Notes: generated by a model not told the origin, from the letters alone. A DNA stretch of 64,000 nt from Photobacterium sp. TLY01 (GCF_021432065.1 NZ_CP090365.1:930001-994000), one strand, 5' to 3'; counted from the stretch's first letter, positions 36,425-46,092 are shown. Translations and numbers: made by a program.

Positions 36425-37189
36425 ATGATGAACTCAACAAAAGCTGGACCGGTAATTGGCGTTGTATGCTGCAAAAAATCACTGGAAGGCTATGGCATTC
36501 AAAGTGTTAATGAGTTCTATCTTCATGCGATTAAGCAGTTCGGTGCCAACCCAGTACTGTTTCCGGCGGGTTCTACTGCTGAAGAAATCAAGCAACTGAT
36601 TGGCTTAGTCGACGGTGTACTGCTGACCGGCAGCCACTCAAACGTTGCACCGGCGCGTTACGGTGCAGAGCATGACGAACCAAAGAAAGATGAAGGCCGG
36701 GATGCCTTGTCATTTGCACTGATAGACACCTGTATCAAAGAGAACGTGCCTATCCTTGGTATCTGCCGCGGATTTCAAGAGATGAATGTAGCGCTTGGCG
36801 GATCACTGCACCCGAAAGTGCATGAAGTTGAAGGCTTTAACGACCACAGGGAAAGCCCGCTCAATGACATGGTCATCAAGTATTCACCGGCTCATCCGGT
36901 AAATATTTCTGACAACGGCACCTTCGCTGAGTGGTTGGCACCGCTGGATAACATTGAAGTGAACTCTCTGCACGGCCAGGGGGTTAATCAATTGGCGCCG
37001 AGTCTTACCGTGGAAGCGGTTGCACCGGATGGTTTGATTGAAGCCTTTAGTTTACAAGCGCATCCATTCTTCATCGGTGTGCAGTGGCACCCAGAATGGC
37101 AAGCGACTGAAAACCATTTTTCACGAATTTTGTTTGATCAGTTTATGATATCGGCTTCAAAACGAAGGAGCCTCTATGATGGAAACTGA
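36425..37189 (+). CDS. puuD: PuuD gamma-glutamyl-GABA hydrolase
   Basis: This 254-residue class I glutamine-amidotransferase-fold hydrolase releases GABA and glutamate from gamma-glutamyl-GABA. It has the nucleophile cysteine in ILGICRGFQEMNVALGG, an H/E pair in GVQWHPEWQAT, and DGVLLTGSHSNVAP upstream. The ATG at 36425 follows GCAGGAGA with good spacing; the upstream ATG at 36410 lacks this. The 3' end overlaps puuR by 14 nt. Confidence 0.93.
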   Translation: MMNSTKAGPVIGVVCCKKSLEGYGIQSVNEFYLHAIKQFGANPVLFPAGSTAEEIKQLIGLVDGVLLTGSHSNVAPARYGAEHDEPKKDEGRDALSFALIDTCIKENVPILGICRGFQEMNVALGGSLHPKVHEVEGFNDHRESPLNDMVIKYSPAHPVNISDNGTFAEWLAPLDNIEVNSLHGQGVNQLAPSLTVEAVAPDGLIEAFSLQAHPFFIGVQWHPEWQATENHFSRILFDQFMISASKRRSLYDGN

Positions 37190-37733
37190 CTCAATTGGTA
37201 AAAAAATCGCACAGCTAAGAAAAGAATACAAATTGTCTCAGCGTGAACTGGCAGAAAAAGCCGATATCACCCACAGCGCTATCTCGTCAATTGAGAACAG
37301 CAAGGTGAGCCCGTCCGTCAGTTCATTACATAAGATAGTGAAAGTGTTTGATATGTCCTTGTCTGAATTTTTTACACAAGATCAGGCATTTGATGAGCGT
37401 CCGGTGGTGATTAAGCCTGATCAGCTCATTGAAATGGGCAACGAGCAAGTTTCAATGAAATTGGTCTGCGACGGCCGCAAAGACAGACAAATGGGCTTTT
37501 TGATTGAGGTCTACCAGCCTCATTCGAGCACAGGACTGATCAGCATCAAACACGAAGGTGAGGAAAGCGGCACGGTACTCGAAGGTGAAATAGAACTGGC
37601 GCTGGGTGACAAAACTTATGTCATCGGCGAAGGGGAAAGTTACCTGTTTGATACCAGTATTCCTCACAAGTTTACCAACAGAACGGACAAACTTTGCCGG
37701 ATTGTCAGCGCACATACCCCGGCAAGTTTCTAA
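37176..37733 (+). CDS. puuR: PuuR-like XRE-cupin regulator
   Basis: This 185-residue regulator has an N-terminal helix-turn-helix (SQRELAEKADITHSAISSIENSKVSPSVSSL, about 21-52) and a C-terminal cupin (about 110-180, GEIELALGDKTYVIGEGESYLF) for ligand sensing. It is a PuuR type, which in E. coli represses the puu genes and is relieved by putrescine. It sits inside the cluster it probably controls, and the two palindromes at 36305 and 36390 are candidate targets. AAGGAG precedes the ATG. Confidence 0.9.
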   Translation: MMETDSIGKKIAQLRKEYKLSQRELAEKADITHSAISSIENSKVSPSVSSLHKIVKVFDMSLSEFFTQDQAFDERPVVIKPDQLIEMGNEQVSMKLVCDGRKDRQMGFLIEVYQPHSSTGLISIKHEGEESGTVLEGEIELALGDKTYVIGEGESYLFDTSIPHKFTNRTDKLCRIVSAHTPASF

Positions 37734-37758
37734 CGTCCCAACCCCGAAAGGAAGGCGT

Positions 37759-39246
37759 ATGAACACTCAACAGCAATGGATCGCACTTAAGCAGCGGATA
37801 GACATCGAAGCCAGAGCATTCATCCATGGTGAATACCAGGATGCCCAAAGCGGCCAAACTTTTGCCGTAATCAACCCGGCGACAGATGAGCATCTTGTTG
37901 ATGTTGCCCGCTGTGATGGAAAGGATGCAGCAATTGCTGTTGAGATGGCCAGAAGTGCCTTTAACCGCGGAGACTGGCAAAACCAGAGTCCGGCAAAACG
38001 GAAAGCCGTATTACTGGCGTTCGCTGACCTGATCGATCAGGAGCGCGAAACCCTGGCCTTGCTGGAAACCCTGGATACAGGGAAACCGATCAGTCACAGT
38101 TACAGTACTGATATTCCAGGCGCTGCCGCGGCCATTCGCTGGTACGCAGAAGCTGTTGACAAAACTTACGGCGAAGTAGCGCCTACGGAAGTCAATGTCC
38201 ATGCCTATATCACGCATCAGCCTATTGGTGTTGTGGCGGCTATTGTGCCCTGGAACTTTCCACTCTGGCTGGCGTGCTGGAAATTAGGACCTGCGCTAGC
38301 GGCCGGAAACAGCGTGATACTCAAGCCATCAGAAAAATCACCGTTAACCGCCATTCATCTTGGCAAACTGGCCAAACAAGCCGGCATTCCGGACGGTGTA
38401 TTCCAGGTATTGCCGGGATTCGGGCATGAAGTGGGCGATGCTTTAGCGCGCCACGAAGATGTGGACTGTATTACGTTCACCGGTTCCACCAGAGTTGCGC
38501 GCCAGCTGATGATTTGTTCCGGCGAATCCAACATGAAACGTGTCTGGGCCGAAGCGGGCGGAAAAAATGCCAACATCGTGTTCGCCGATTACAAGAATCT
38601 GGACAAAGCCGCGGCGGAAACCGCATCGGGCTGCTTCTATAACCAGGGTGAAGTCTGTGTCGCAGCAACGCGCTTGCTGGTGCACGAAAGCATTAAAGAT
38701 GCGTTTGTTGCCAAAGTGATCGCAGCATCACACGCCTTTACTCCGAAAGATCCGCTCGATCCGGCTTCGTCGATGGGCGCACTGATCGATCAGGAGCACA
38801 AAGCCAAAGTGCTGGACTATGTCGCCAAAGGCCAAGCGGCCGGTGCCAAAGTGCTGTGTGGCGGTGATGTTGCAGGACAAGGCGCTTTTGTTGCCCCAGT
38901 GGTGCTGGATGATGTCAGTAATGACATGGCGGTTGCCCGTGAAGAAATTTTTGGTCCTGTGTTGTGTGTGATCCCGTTCAGCACAGAAGAAGAAGCGATT
39001 GCGATCGCCAACGATTCCCCCTACGGACTGGGTGCCGCGCTATGGACGTCCGATCTGGACCGTGCACACCGGGTTGCCCGTCAGCTTCAGGCGGGTTCGG
39101 TCTGGATTAATAACTACAACGAAGGTGACATGACAGTTCCGTTTGGCGGCTTTAAACAAAGCGGCAATGGTCGGGATAAATCACTGCATGCCCTGGAGAA
39201 GTTCACAGAGGTGAAAACCACTTGGCTTCGTCTTGAGTCGTACTAA
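37759..39246 (+). CDS. puuC: PuuC gamma-glutamyl-gamma-aminobutyraldehyde dehydrogenase
   Basis: This 495-residue NAD(P)+-dependent aldehyde dehydrogenase has FTGSTRVARQL for the cofactor, the general base Glu in WAEAGGKNANIVF and the nucleophile Cys in YNQGEVCVAATR. It oxidises gamma-glutamyl-aminobutyraldehyde made by PuuB. The start at 37759 (MNTQQQWIAL) has AAAGGAAGG upstream. The longer frame to 37606 would overlap puuR and is rejected. Confidence 0.93.
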   Translation: MNTQQQWIALKQRIDIEARAFIHGEYQDAQSGQTFAVINPATDEHLVDVARCDGKDAAIAVEMARSAFNRGDWQNQSPAKRKAVLLAFADLIDQERETLALLETLDTGKPISHSYSTDIPGAAAAIRWYAEAVDKTYGEVAPTEVNVHAYITHQPIGVVAAIVPWNFPLWLACWKLGPALAAGNSVILKPSEKSPLTAIHLGKLAKQAGIPDGVFQVLPGFGHEVGDALARHEDVDCITFTGSTRVARQLMICSGESNMKRVWAEAGGKNANIVFADYKNLDKAAAETASGCFYNQGEVCVAATRLLVHESIKDAFVAKVIAASHAFTPKDPLDPASSMGALIDQEHKAKVLDYVAKGQAAGAKVLCGGDVAGQGAFVAPVVLDDVSNDMAVAREEIFGPVLCVIPFSTEEEAIAIANDSPYGLGAALWTSDLDRAHRVARQLQAGSVWINNYNEGDMTVPFGGFKQSGNGRDKSLHALEKFTEVKTTWLRLESY

Positions 39247-39258
39247 AAGGAGTTTACT

Positions 39259-40536
39259 GTGATTAATCATACCGGTTCTTTCTACGCCGCGACGGCGAAC
39301 TATACGCGAGAGTTTCCAACGCTCACTGACAATATCGAATGTGATGTGTGTATCGTGGGTGCGGGTTTCAGTGGTTTGTCTTCTGCGCTGCACCTGGCGA
39401 AAAAAGGCTTTAAAGTGGTGGTCCTCGAAAGTGCCAAAGTAGGCTTTGGTGCGACGGGCCGTAACGGCGGCCAAATTGTCAACAGCTATAGCCGCGATGT
39501 CGATGTCATCGAGAAACGTTACGACAAAAAGACCTCAGATGCGCTGTGCAGCATGATTTTTGAAGGCGGCGATATCATTCGCGACCTGATTGAAGAATTT
39601 AACATTGACTGTGATCACCGCCAGGGCGGTTTGTTCACCGCGGTAAACAAAAAGCAGTTTGAAGGACTGAAACACCATAAAGCCAACTGGGAACGTTACG
39701 GCAACAAGGAACTGACGCTGCTCGACAAAGCCGAGCTGCAAACTATGGTCGGTACTGACGTCTACGAAGGCGGTTTGCTGGATATGCGTGGTGGCCATAT
39801 TCATTCGCTCAATCTGGCGCTGGGTGAAGCCGAAGCCATTATTCAGATGGGCGGACAGATTTTTGAACAGTCAGCCGTTACCCGAATCGAAAAAGGTGCC
39901 AAACCTGTTGCCCATACGGGCCAGGGCTCAGTCAAAGCGCAATATCTGGTACTGGCCGGCAATGCTTATCTGGGTGGTCTGGCGCCAAATATCAGCAATA
40001 AAGCCATTCCATGTGGCACACAGGTGGTGACTACCGAGCAACTGTCGGAAGCCCTGTGTGACGAGTTGCTGCCGCAGCGTTACTGCGTAGAAGACTGCAA
40101 TTACCTGCTGGATTACTTCCGCATTACCGGCGACAACCGCATGCTGTTTGGCGGCGGCGTGGTGTACGGCGCCCGTGATCCGGCTAACGTAGAGAAACTG
40201 ATCCGTCCGAAGATGGAAAAAGTCTTCCCTCAGTTAAAAGGCGTGAAACTTGACTTTGCCTGGACCGGTAACTTCCTGCTGACCTATTCACGGATGCCGC
40301 AATTTGGCAGTTTTGCTGACAACATTTACTACCTGCAAGGATACAGCGGCCATGGCATTACCTGTACGCATCTTGCCGGCAAGCTGCTGGCCGAAGCGTT
40401 AACCGGACATGCTGAGCGTTTTGATGCATTTGCGTCTCTGCGTCACTACGCCTTCCCGGGCGGGCGCCATTTCCAGGTGCCGTTTACGGCGCTTGGGGCC
40501 GCTTACTACAACTTACGCGACAAGCTCGCTATCTAA
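39259..40536 (+). CDS. puuB: PuuB gamma-glutamylputrescine oxidase
   Basis: This 425-residue FAD-dependent DAO-family oxidoreductase has the dinucleotide motif CIVGAGFSGLSSALHLAKKGFKVVVLE near residue 30 and GATGRNGGQIVNSYS after it. FAD-contact sequence GYSGHGITCTHLAGKLLAEA lies near the C-terminus. It oxidises gamma-glutamylputrescine to the aldehyde, releasing ammonia and H2O2. The start is GTG at 39259 preceded by AAGGAG. Confidence 0.92.
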   Translation: MINHTGSFYAATANYTREFPTLTDNIECDVCIVGAGFSGLSSALHLAKKGFKVVVLESAKVGFGATGRNGGQIVNSYSRDVDVIEKRYDKKTSDALCSMIFEGGDIIRDLIEEFNIDCDHRQGGLFTAVNKKQFEGLKHHKANWERYGNKELTLLDKAELQTMVGTDVYEGGLLDMRGGHIHSLNLALGEAEAIIQMGGQIFEQSAVTRIEKGAKPVAHTGQGSVKAQYLVLAGNAYLGGLAPNISNKAIPCGTQVVTTEQLSEALCDELLPQRYCVEDCNYLLDYFRITGDNRMLFGGGVVYGARDPANVEKLIRPKMEKVFPQLKGVKLDFAWTGNFLLTYSRMPQFGSFADNIYYLQGYSGHGITCTHLAGKLLAEALTGHAERFDAFASLRHYAFPGGRHFQVPFTALGAAYYNLRDKLAI

Positions 40537-40558
40537 GGATTGGAAAAGGAAGAGAACA

Positions 40559-41428
40559 ATGTCAAAGACAGTGACTTTTGCTTCAGTGCAGCTTTCGATG
40601 TCGTGGGATATCGATCATAACCTGAAAAAGATCAGCCAGGCGGTAAAAGAAGCCGCCGACAATGGCGCGAACGTTGTGGTGCTGCAGGAACTCTTTGCCG
40701 CTCCTTACTTCTGCAAAGAACAGGTCGCCAGGTATTTCGATCTGGCAGAAGAAACCGATAACAGCCCGTTAATTGATCACATGAGCCAGCTGGCGCGTGA
40801 ATTCAATGTGGTCATCCCGGTGAGTTATTTTGAGCGTTCTGGCAACAGCTTCTTTAACTCTCTGGTGATGATCGATGCTGACGGCACCGTGATGGACAAT
40901 TACCGTAAATCACACATTCCTGATGGTCCGGGTTACAGCGAGAAATTCTACTTCAGCCCTGGTGATACCGGCTTCAAAGTCTGGGAAACCCGGTTTGGTA
41001 AGTTTGGCGTGGGCATCTGCTGGGATCAGTGGTTCCCGGAGCTGGCACGCTGTCTGGCGCTGGCGGGCGCAGAAGCGATTTTCTATCCGACCGCCATTGG
41101 CTCTGAGCCGCAGGATCCGACGCTGGATTCCCGTGATCACTGGCAGCGCACCATGCAGGGACACGCTGCAGCCAATCTTGTGCCTGTCATTGCCGCCAAC
41201 CGCACCGGTGTCGAAACCGATGATGGCATTGAAACCACCTTCTATGGTTCGTCATTTATTACCGATCATACCGGCAAGAAACTGGCCGAAGCGGGGCGTG
41301 ATGAAGAAACCATCATTTATGCCACCATTGATCTGGAAGCGACAGCCAAAGCGCGCTACAGCTGGGGATTGTTCCGTGACCGACGTCCTGATCTGTACAC
41401 ACGTATCAATTCCCTGACGGGCAAGTAA
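40559..41428 (+). CDS. aguB: AguB N-carbamoylputrescine amidase
   Basis: This 289-residue nitrilase-superfamily amidase has a catalytic triad at Glu in VLQELFAAPYFC, Lys in YRKSHIPDGPGY and Cys in GVGICWDQWFPE. It splits N-carbamoylputrescine into putrescine, CO2 and ammonia. The ATG at 40559 follows GGAAGAG; the frame to 40409 would overlap puuB. Together with aguA it supplies putrescine to the flanking puu genes. Confidence 0.94.
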   Translation: MSKTVTFASVQLSMSWDIDHNLKKISQAVKEAADNGANVVVLQELFAAPYFCKEQVARYFDLAEETDNSPLIDHMSQLAREFNVVIPVSYFERSGNSFFNSLVMIDADGTVMDNYRKSHIPDGPGYSEKFYFSPGDTGFKVWETRFGKFGVGICWDQWFPELARCLALAGAEAIFYPTAIGSEPQDPTLDSRDHWQRTMQGHAAANLVPVIAANRTGVETDDGIETTFYGSSFITDHTGKKLAEAGRDEETIIYATIDLEATAKARYSWGLFRDRRPDLYTRINSLTGK

Positions 41429-41458
41429 TACACTCGGAATTTAGAAAGGAAGACTGCC

Positions 41459-42562
41459 ATGGAACGACAGGGCACCCCTTCAGAACACGGCTATTATTTC
41501 CCTGCGGAGTTTGCGCCGCAGGAACAGGTTTGGCTGGCATGGCCGGAGCGGCCTGATAACTGGCGTGAGTCTGCGAAGCCAGCGCAGCACGCTTTTACTC
41601 AGGTTGCGACGGCCATCAGCCAACATACCAAGGTCTGTGTGGCAGTCAGCCCCAATCAGTACCTGACGGCAGCACTGATGTTGCCGGAAGACATCGAGAT
41701 CGTTGAAATGCCGCTCAATGATGCGTGGATGAGAGACATCGGCCCGACTGTTGTGGTGAACGCTCAAGGTGATCGTCGTGGCATCAGCTGGCAGTTCAAT
41801 GCATGGGGCGGGGCAGTCGATGGTCTGTACGCGCCCTGGAATGACGACGATCAGGTGGCTGCGGCGATCTGCGACCACTTAGGGCTGGATTACTATCGTG
41901 CACCTTTCGTGCTGGAAGGGGGCGCGATTCACACTGACGGTGAAGGCACCCTGTACACCACAGAAGAATGTTTGCTGTCTGCCGGACGGAATCCGCATCT
42001 CAGCAAAACAGAGATCGAAGCGTGTCTGGCCGATTATCTGTCAATCAACAAGGTGATCTGGCTGCCGGATGGCTTGTTTAACGACGAGACCAATGGCCAT
42101 GTCGATAATCTGTTGCACGTGATCGCACCGGGCGAAGTGGTCTTGAGCTGGTGTGACGATCCTGAGGATCCTCAGTATGCGATCTCTCGCCGGGCGCTTG
42201 ATGTACTGGAGAGCAGTACTGATGCCAAAGGACGTCGTATCCGGGTACACAAGTTGCCGATTCCGGGTCCGCTATATTTAACACAGGAGGAAGCGGCGGG
42301 CATTGAGCCTTCAGGCGGCATGAAACGCGAAGCCGGTGAACGCTTGGGCGGCTCCTACGCCAACTTCCTGATGTGTAACAAAAAGGTGTTTTTGCCCTTG
42401 CTGGACTCAGCCTGTGATCAGCAAGCCATGGATATTCTGCAAGCGGCTTTGCCGGATTACCAGATTATCGGCATTCCGACCCGTGAAGTGCTGCTGGGCG
42501 GTGGCAATATCCATTGCATTACCCAGCAAATCCCCGGCGCACTTGCCAGTAAACAGGGCTGA
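41459..42562 (+). CDS. aguA: AguA agmatine deiminase
   Basis: This 367-residue enzyme of the guanidino-modifying superfamily converts agmatine to N-carbamoylputrescine. It has DAWMRDIGPTVV, LEGGAIHTDGEGTLYTTEECLL, the catalytic histidine in NDETNGHVDNLL and the nucleophile cysteine in LLGGGNIHCITQQIP at the end. GGAAG precedes the ATG. The order aguB-aguA inside a puu operon makes the substrate secure. Confidence 0.95.
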   Translation: MERQGTPSEHGYYFPAEFAPQEQVWLAWPERPDNWRESAKPAQHAFTQVATAISQHTKVCVAVSPNQYLTAALMLPEDIEIVEMPLNDAWMRDIGPTVVVNAQGDRRGISWQFNAWGGAVDGLYAPWNDDDQVAAAICDHLGLDYYRAPFVLEGGAIHTDGEGTLYTTEECLLSAGRNPHLSKTEIEACLADYLSINKVIWLPDGLFNDETNGHVDNLLHVIAPGEVVLSWCDDPEDPQYAISRRALDVLESSTDAKGRRIRVHKLPIPGPLYLTQEEAAGIEPSGGMKREAGERLGGSYANFLMCNKKVFLPLLDSACDQQAMDILQAALPDYQIIGIPTREVLLGGGNIHCITQQIPGALASKQG

Positions 42563-42590
42563 AGGCCTGGTCAAATGAAAAGGTTTTATT

Positions 42591-44024
42591 ATGCAGCAAA
42601 TTAAGAATCGTACTCTGCTCGCCTTTGTTTGCGAGCCATCCGACACCTCACTGGCGGTGACCAATCCGGCTGATGGTGAAGTGCTGTGCCATATTCCGAC
42701 TCAGACTGAAGCGGAAATTAACTCTGCGATTGAACGTGCAAACACCGCGCAAAAGCGTTGGGCGAAAACCAGCGCGAAAGAGCGTGCTGGGATCCTGCGT
42801 CGCTGGTTTGATCTGATTATGCAGAACCAGGACGATCTGGGCCGTCTGATGACCCTGGAACAAGGCAAGCCGCTGGCGGAAGCCAAAGGCGAAGTGGCCT
42901 ATGGTGCCAGCTTTATCGAGTGGTTTTCAGAAGAGGCCAAACGCACCTATGGTGATTCGATTCCTGGCCCGACGACAGATAAACGCATCGTCACGATCAA
43001 GCAACCCATTGGTGTGGCCTGTGCGATTACGCCCTGGAATTTCCCGATTGCGATGATCACCCGTAAAGCGGCCCCCGCGCTGGCGGCAGGTTGTACCTTT
43101 ATTTGTAAACCTGCCAATCAGACGCCCTTGTCTGCTTATGCGGTGGCTGAATTAGGTTATCAGGCCGGTATTCCGCGTGACGCGCTTCAACTGGTGGTGA
43201 ATGCCTCGTCCAGTATGGTCGGCAAGGTATTCACCGGCAGTCCGCTGATTCGTAAGTTGTCCTTTACCGGTTCCACCGGTGTCGGACGTCTGCTGATGGC
43301 GCAATGTGCCGACAGCATTAAACGAACGTCGATGGAGCTGGGCGGCAATGCACCATTCATTGTGTTTGACGATGCCGATATTGATCTGGCGGTCAAAGGT
43401 GCGGTGGCTTCTAAATTCCGCAATGCCGGTCAAACCTGCGTGTGTGCCAACCGCTTTTACGTCCAGAACGGGGTTTACGATGCATTCGTTGCCAAATTCA
43501 AAGCTGAAGTTGAAAAGCTCAAAGTGGGCAACGGACTGAATGAAGGCGTGACGATCGGCCCTGTGATTGATGCATCGGCCAAAGAGAAGATCATGCACTT
43601 AACAGATCACACGGTTGCTCAGGGTGCCAAACTGGTCACGGGCGGACAGCAACTCGATGGTTTGTTTGTGCAGCCGACCATTCTGGCAGATGTCACGCAT
43701 GACATGGATATCGTGCAGGAAGAAATTTTTGGTCCGATCGCGCCGGTAATTCGTTTCAGCACGGATGATGAGCTGATCGACATGGCAAACGACACCATTT
43801 ATGGCCTCGCTTCTTACTTCTACAGCCAGAACATCAACCGGATCTGGAAAGTGGCTGAAGCACTGGAATACGGCATGGTGGGGATCAACGAAGGCATGAT
43901 TTCAACCGAAGTTGCTCCGTTTGGTGGAGTGAAACAATCCGGTATCGGGCGTGAAGGTGCCAAGCAAGGCATCGACGAATACATGGACATTAAATACCTC
44001 TGTTTTGGCGGCATTCAAGCATAA
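42591..44024 (+). CDS. gabD: GabD succinate-semialdehyde dehydrogenase
   Basis: This 477-residue aldehyde dehydrogenase has FTGSTGVGRLLM, general base in SMELGGNAPFIVF and the nucleophile Cys in FRNAGQTCVCANRF; the CVC pair is typical of redox-sensitive SSADH. It oxidises succinic semialdehyde from GabT to succinate. It starts 28 nt after aguA and lies 12 nt upstream of gabT. Confidence 0.92.
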   Translation: MQQIKNRTLLAFVCEPSDTSLAVTNPADGEVLCHIPTQTEAEINSAIERANTAQKRWAKTSAKERAGILRRWFDLIMQNQDDLGRLMTLEQGKPLAEAKGEVAYGASFIEWFSEEAKRTYGDSIPGPTTDKRIVTIKQPIGVACAITPWNFPIAMITRKAAPALAAGCTFICKPANQTPLSAYAVAELGYQAGIPRDALQLVVNASSSMVGKVFTGSPLIRKLSFTGSTGVGRLLMAQCADSIKRTSMELGGNAPFIVFDDADIDLAVKGAVASKFRNAGQTCVCANRFYVQNGVYDAFVAKFKAEVEKLKVGNGLNEGVTIGPVIDASAKEKIMHLTDHTVAQGAKLVTGGQQLDGLFVQPTILADVTHDMDIVQEEIFGPIAPVIRFSTDDELIDMANDTIYGLASYFYSQNINRIWKVAEALEYGMVGINEGMISTEVAPFGGVKQSGIGREGAKQGIDEYMDIKYLCFGGIQA

Positions 44025-44036
44025 GGAAGGGAAGTG

Positions 44037-45308
44037 ATGAGCAATCAAGCATGGCAAGCACGTAAGCAACAAGTGATCGCACAAGGAATGGGCAACCTGA
44101 ATCCGCTGTACGTAGAAACTGCAAAGAATGCCGAAATCTGGGATATCGAAGGCAATCGTTATATTGATTTTGGCTCAGGGATTGCGGTGAATAATACCGG
44201 CCATTCGCACCCGCGTATTGTCGAAGCGGTGAAAGCGCAGCTGGATAATTTTTCCCATACCTGTGCCATGGTTACGCCATACACCTCTTTTGTGGAACTG
44301 GCGGAGCAACTGACAGAACGCGCCCCTGGCAATACAGCGAAAAAAGCCGTCTTTCTGACCACAGGCGCAGAAGCGGTCGAAAACGCCATCAAAGTGGCCC
44401 GTGCGCACACCAAACGAAGTGGTGTGATTGCATTTAAAGGCGGTTTCCACGGCCGGACCAATATGACCATGGGTCTGACCGGCAAAGTTGCCCCTTATAA
44501 AGCCGGTTTCGGCCCCTTCCCGGGGGAGATTTATCATGTGCCTTACCCGAATGCGTTCCACGGCATCAGTATTGAAGACAGCCTGCAGGCGATTGACGAT
44601 CTGTTCGCCTGTGATATCGAACCATCGCGTGTGGCTGCCATTATTTTTGAACCTGTGCAGGGTGAAGGCGGTTTTTATCAGGCGCCGCCGGCGTTTGCTC
44701 AAGCGCTGCGTGAGCTGTGTGACAAACACGGTATTCTGCTGATTGCCGATGAAATCCAAACCGGTTTCGCTCGTACCGGCAAAATGTTTGCTACTGAATA
44801 TCTGGGTATTGAACCAGACATGATGACCATGGCAAAAGGGATTGCCGGTGGTTTCCCTATCTCTGCGCTTGTGGGTAAAGCCGAGATCATGGATGCTGCA
44901 GGGCCAGGTGGCTTAGGCGGCACCTATGCCGGTTCGCCTCTGGGATGCGCTGCAGGTCTGGAAGTGCTGAAAATCATTGATGAAGAGCAGTTGTGTGAGA
45001 AAGCGCTGAAAATCGGCGAAGTCATGACCAGCCATTTCCGCTCGCTGCAATCTGATTTCCCTGTGATCGGCGAGGTACGAAATCTGGGCGCGATGATTGC
45101 CGTCGAGTTCGTTGATCCGCAAACTGGGGCACCCATGGCTGATCTGACCAAATCCCTGGTGGCTCTGGCACGGGAAGAAGGTGTGATTCTGCTGTCTTGT
45201 GGCGTAAAAGGAAACGTGATCCGCTTCCTGCCGGCGCTGACGATTGAAGATGAGATCCTTGCCGAAGGCATTGAAAAAGTGAAAAAAGCACTGGCGGCAT
45301 TGGTGTAA
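44037..45308 (+). CDS. gabT: GabT 4-aminobutyrate aminotransferase
   Basis: This 423-residue class III PLP aminotransferase has LTTGAEAVENAIKVAR, the PLP-contact DEIQTGFARTGKMFA, the Schiff-base lysine in MAKGIAGGFPISA, and GGLGGTYAGSPLGCAAGLE. It transfers the GABA amino group to 2-oxoglutarate. The ATG at 44037 follows AAGGAAGGGAAG; a GTG at 44034 is possible. It is the last gene of the operon before a strong terminator. Confidence 0.94.
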   Translation: MSNQAWQARKQQVIAQGMGNLNPLYVETAKNAEIWDIEGNRYIDFGSGIAVNNTGHSHPRIVEAVKAQLDNFSHTCAMVTPYTSFVELAEQLTERAPGNTAKKAVFLTTGAEAVENAIKVARAHTKRSGVIAFKGGFHGRTNMTMGLTGKVAPYKAGFGPFPGEIYHVPYPNAFHGISIEDSLQAIDDLFACDIEPSRVAAIIFEPVQGEGGFYQAPPAFAQALRELCDKHGILLIADEIQTGFARTGKMFATEYLGIEPDMMTMAKGIAGGFPISALVGKAEIMDAAGPGGLGGTYAGSPLGCAAGLEVLKIIDEEQLCEKALKIGEVMTSHFRSLQSDFPVIGEVRNLGAMIAVEFVDPQTGAPMADLTKSLVALAREEGVILLSCGVKGNVIRFLPALTIEDEILAEGIEKVKKALAALV

Positions 45309-45337
45309 ATTCACATCTCTGGATTTGAGTTAGTAAA

Positions 45338-45368
45338 AAGGGCATACCTGAGTATGCCCTTATTTTTT
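45338..45368 (+). terminator. Terminator of the puu-agu-gab operon
   Basis: The 10-bp arms AAGGGCATAC and GTATGCCCTT surround loop CTGA and are followed by TTTTTT. Confidence 0.92.
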
Positions 45369-45427
45369 AAATTAAATCTGCCGTGTTCCATTGTTTCTTT
45401 GATGATTCAGACCCGCTGCTGAATCTG

Positions 45428-45883
45428 TCAAACGTTGGTCACCAATACACCAATGGCGTTTTGTTCGTGATAAATCGAGTGGTGAGCCGGGTCATTGGCA
45501 TAGTCCTGAAGGGCATGCCTTGCCGTTGCGCTATATCCGATCGCGACGACCCATCTTGAACCGGGGTTCGGCGCCGGATAATGTACGATTTTATTCATGT
45601 CCTGCTGAGCCGAGACAAGGAGGGCAGCACCTGCGTTCGTTGCACTTTCAACTTTCAGTTCAATCGCATACCTCCCATCATTATCCTGAGCCAGTGCATC
45701 TAAGCGCCAGTTTCCATTGGGCGGCGGATAAGGCACTTCACGAGTGGCTTGTATGCCAGCCTGACGGAAAAGAAGAATCAGTTCGACTTGCATCCATATT
45801 TCCCAGGCAGCACCGGTTGTAATGGCTTCTGTGATTCGCGCTGAATCATTGAGAATCATATAAGCTAAATTTTGGTTATTCAT
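45428..45883 (-). CDS. Small PD-(D/E)XK-like protein
   Basis: This is a 151-residue protein of unknown family. The central part WRLDALAQDNDGRYAIELKVESATN fits a PD-(D/E)XK nuclease core: an aspartate on one strand, then E-x-K (ELK) on the next. An upstream helix carries a conserved-type glutamate (WMQVELILLFRQAG). The rest, DMNKIVHYPAPNPGSRWVVAIGYS, fits the following helix and strand. GGAAGG precedes the ATG. It stands alone between terminators. Nuclease activity is an inference from motif geometry only; some such folds are catalytically silent. Confidence 0.68.
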   Translation of the reverse strand: MNNQNLAYMILNDSARITEAITTGAAWEIWMQVELILLFRQAGIQATREVPYPPPNGNWRLDALAQDNDGRYAIELKVESATNAGAALLVSAQQDMNKIVHYPAPNPGSRWVVAIGYSATARHALQDYANDPAHHSIYHEQNAIGVLVTNV

Positions 45884-46092
45884 GATTTACCTTCCTGATA
45901 ATTGAATGGAAAGCGGTTCACTCAGACTTATTGGTCCAGTGTGATGAACACGCACAGGGTAAGGTTATGCTTTCTCTTAAAAGCCGCCTTTTATCGGCTC
46001 ACAGAAAACTTTCTCAGAATCATTGATTAAAAAGGGGAGTAAGAGCAGCTCCCCAGAATGGGCTGAAAGGGGTGTCAGCGGTGAATAAAAAA

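Noticed and set aside
37606-37758. Long N-terminal extension of puuC
   Set aside because: It would overlap puuR in another frame; the ATG at 37759 has a strong RBS and gives the normal family length.
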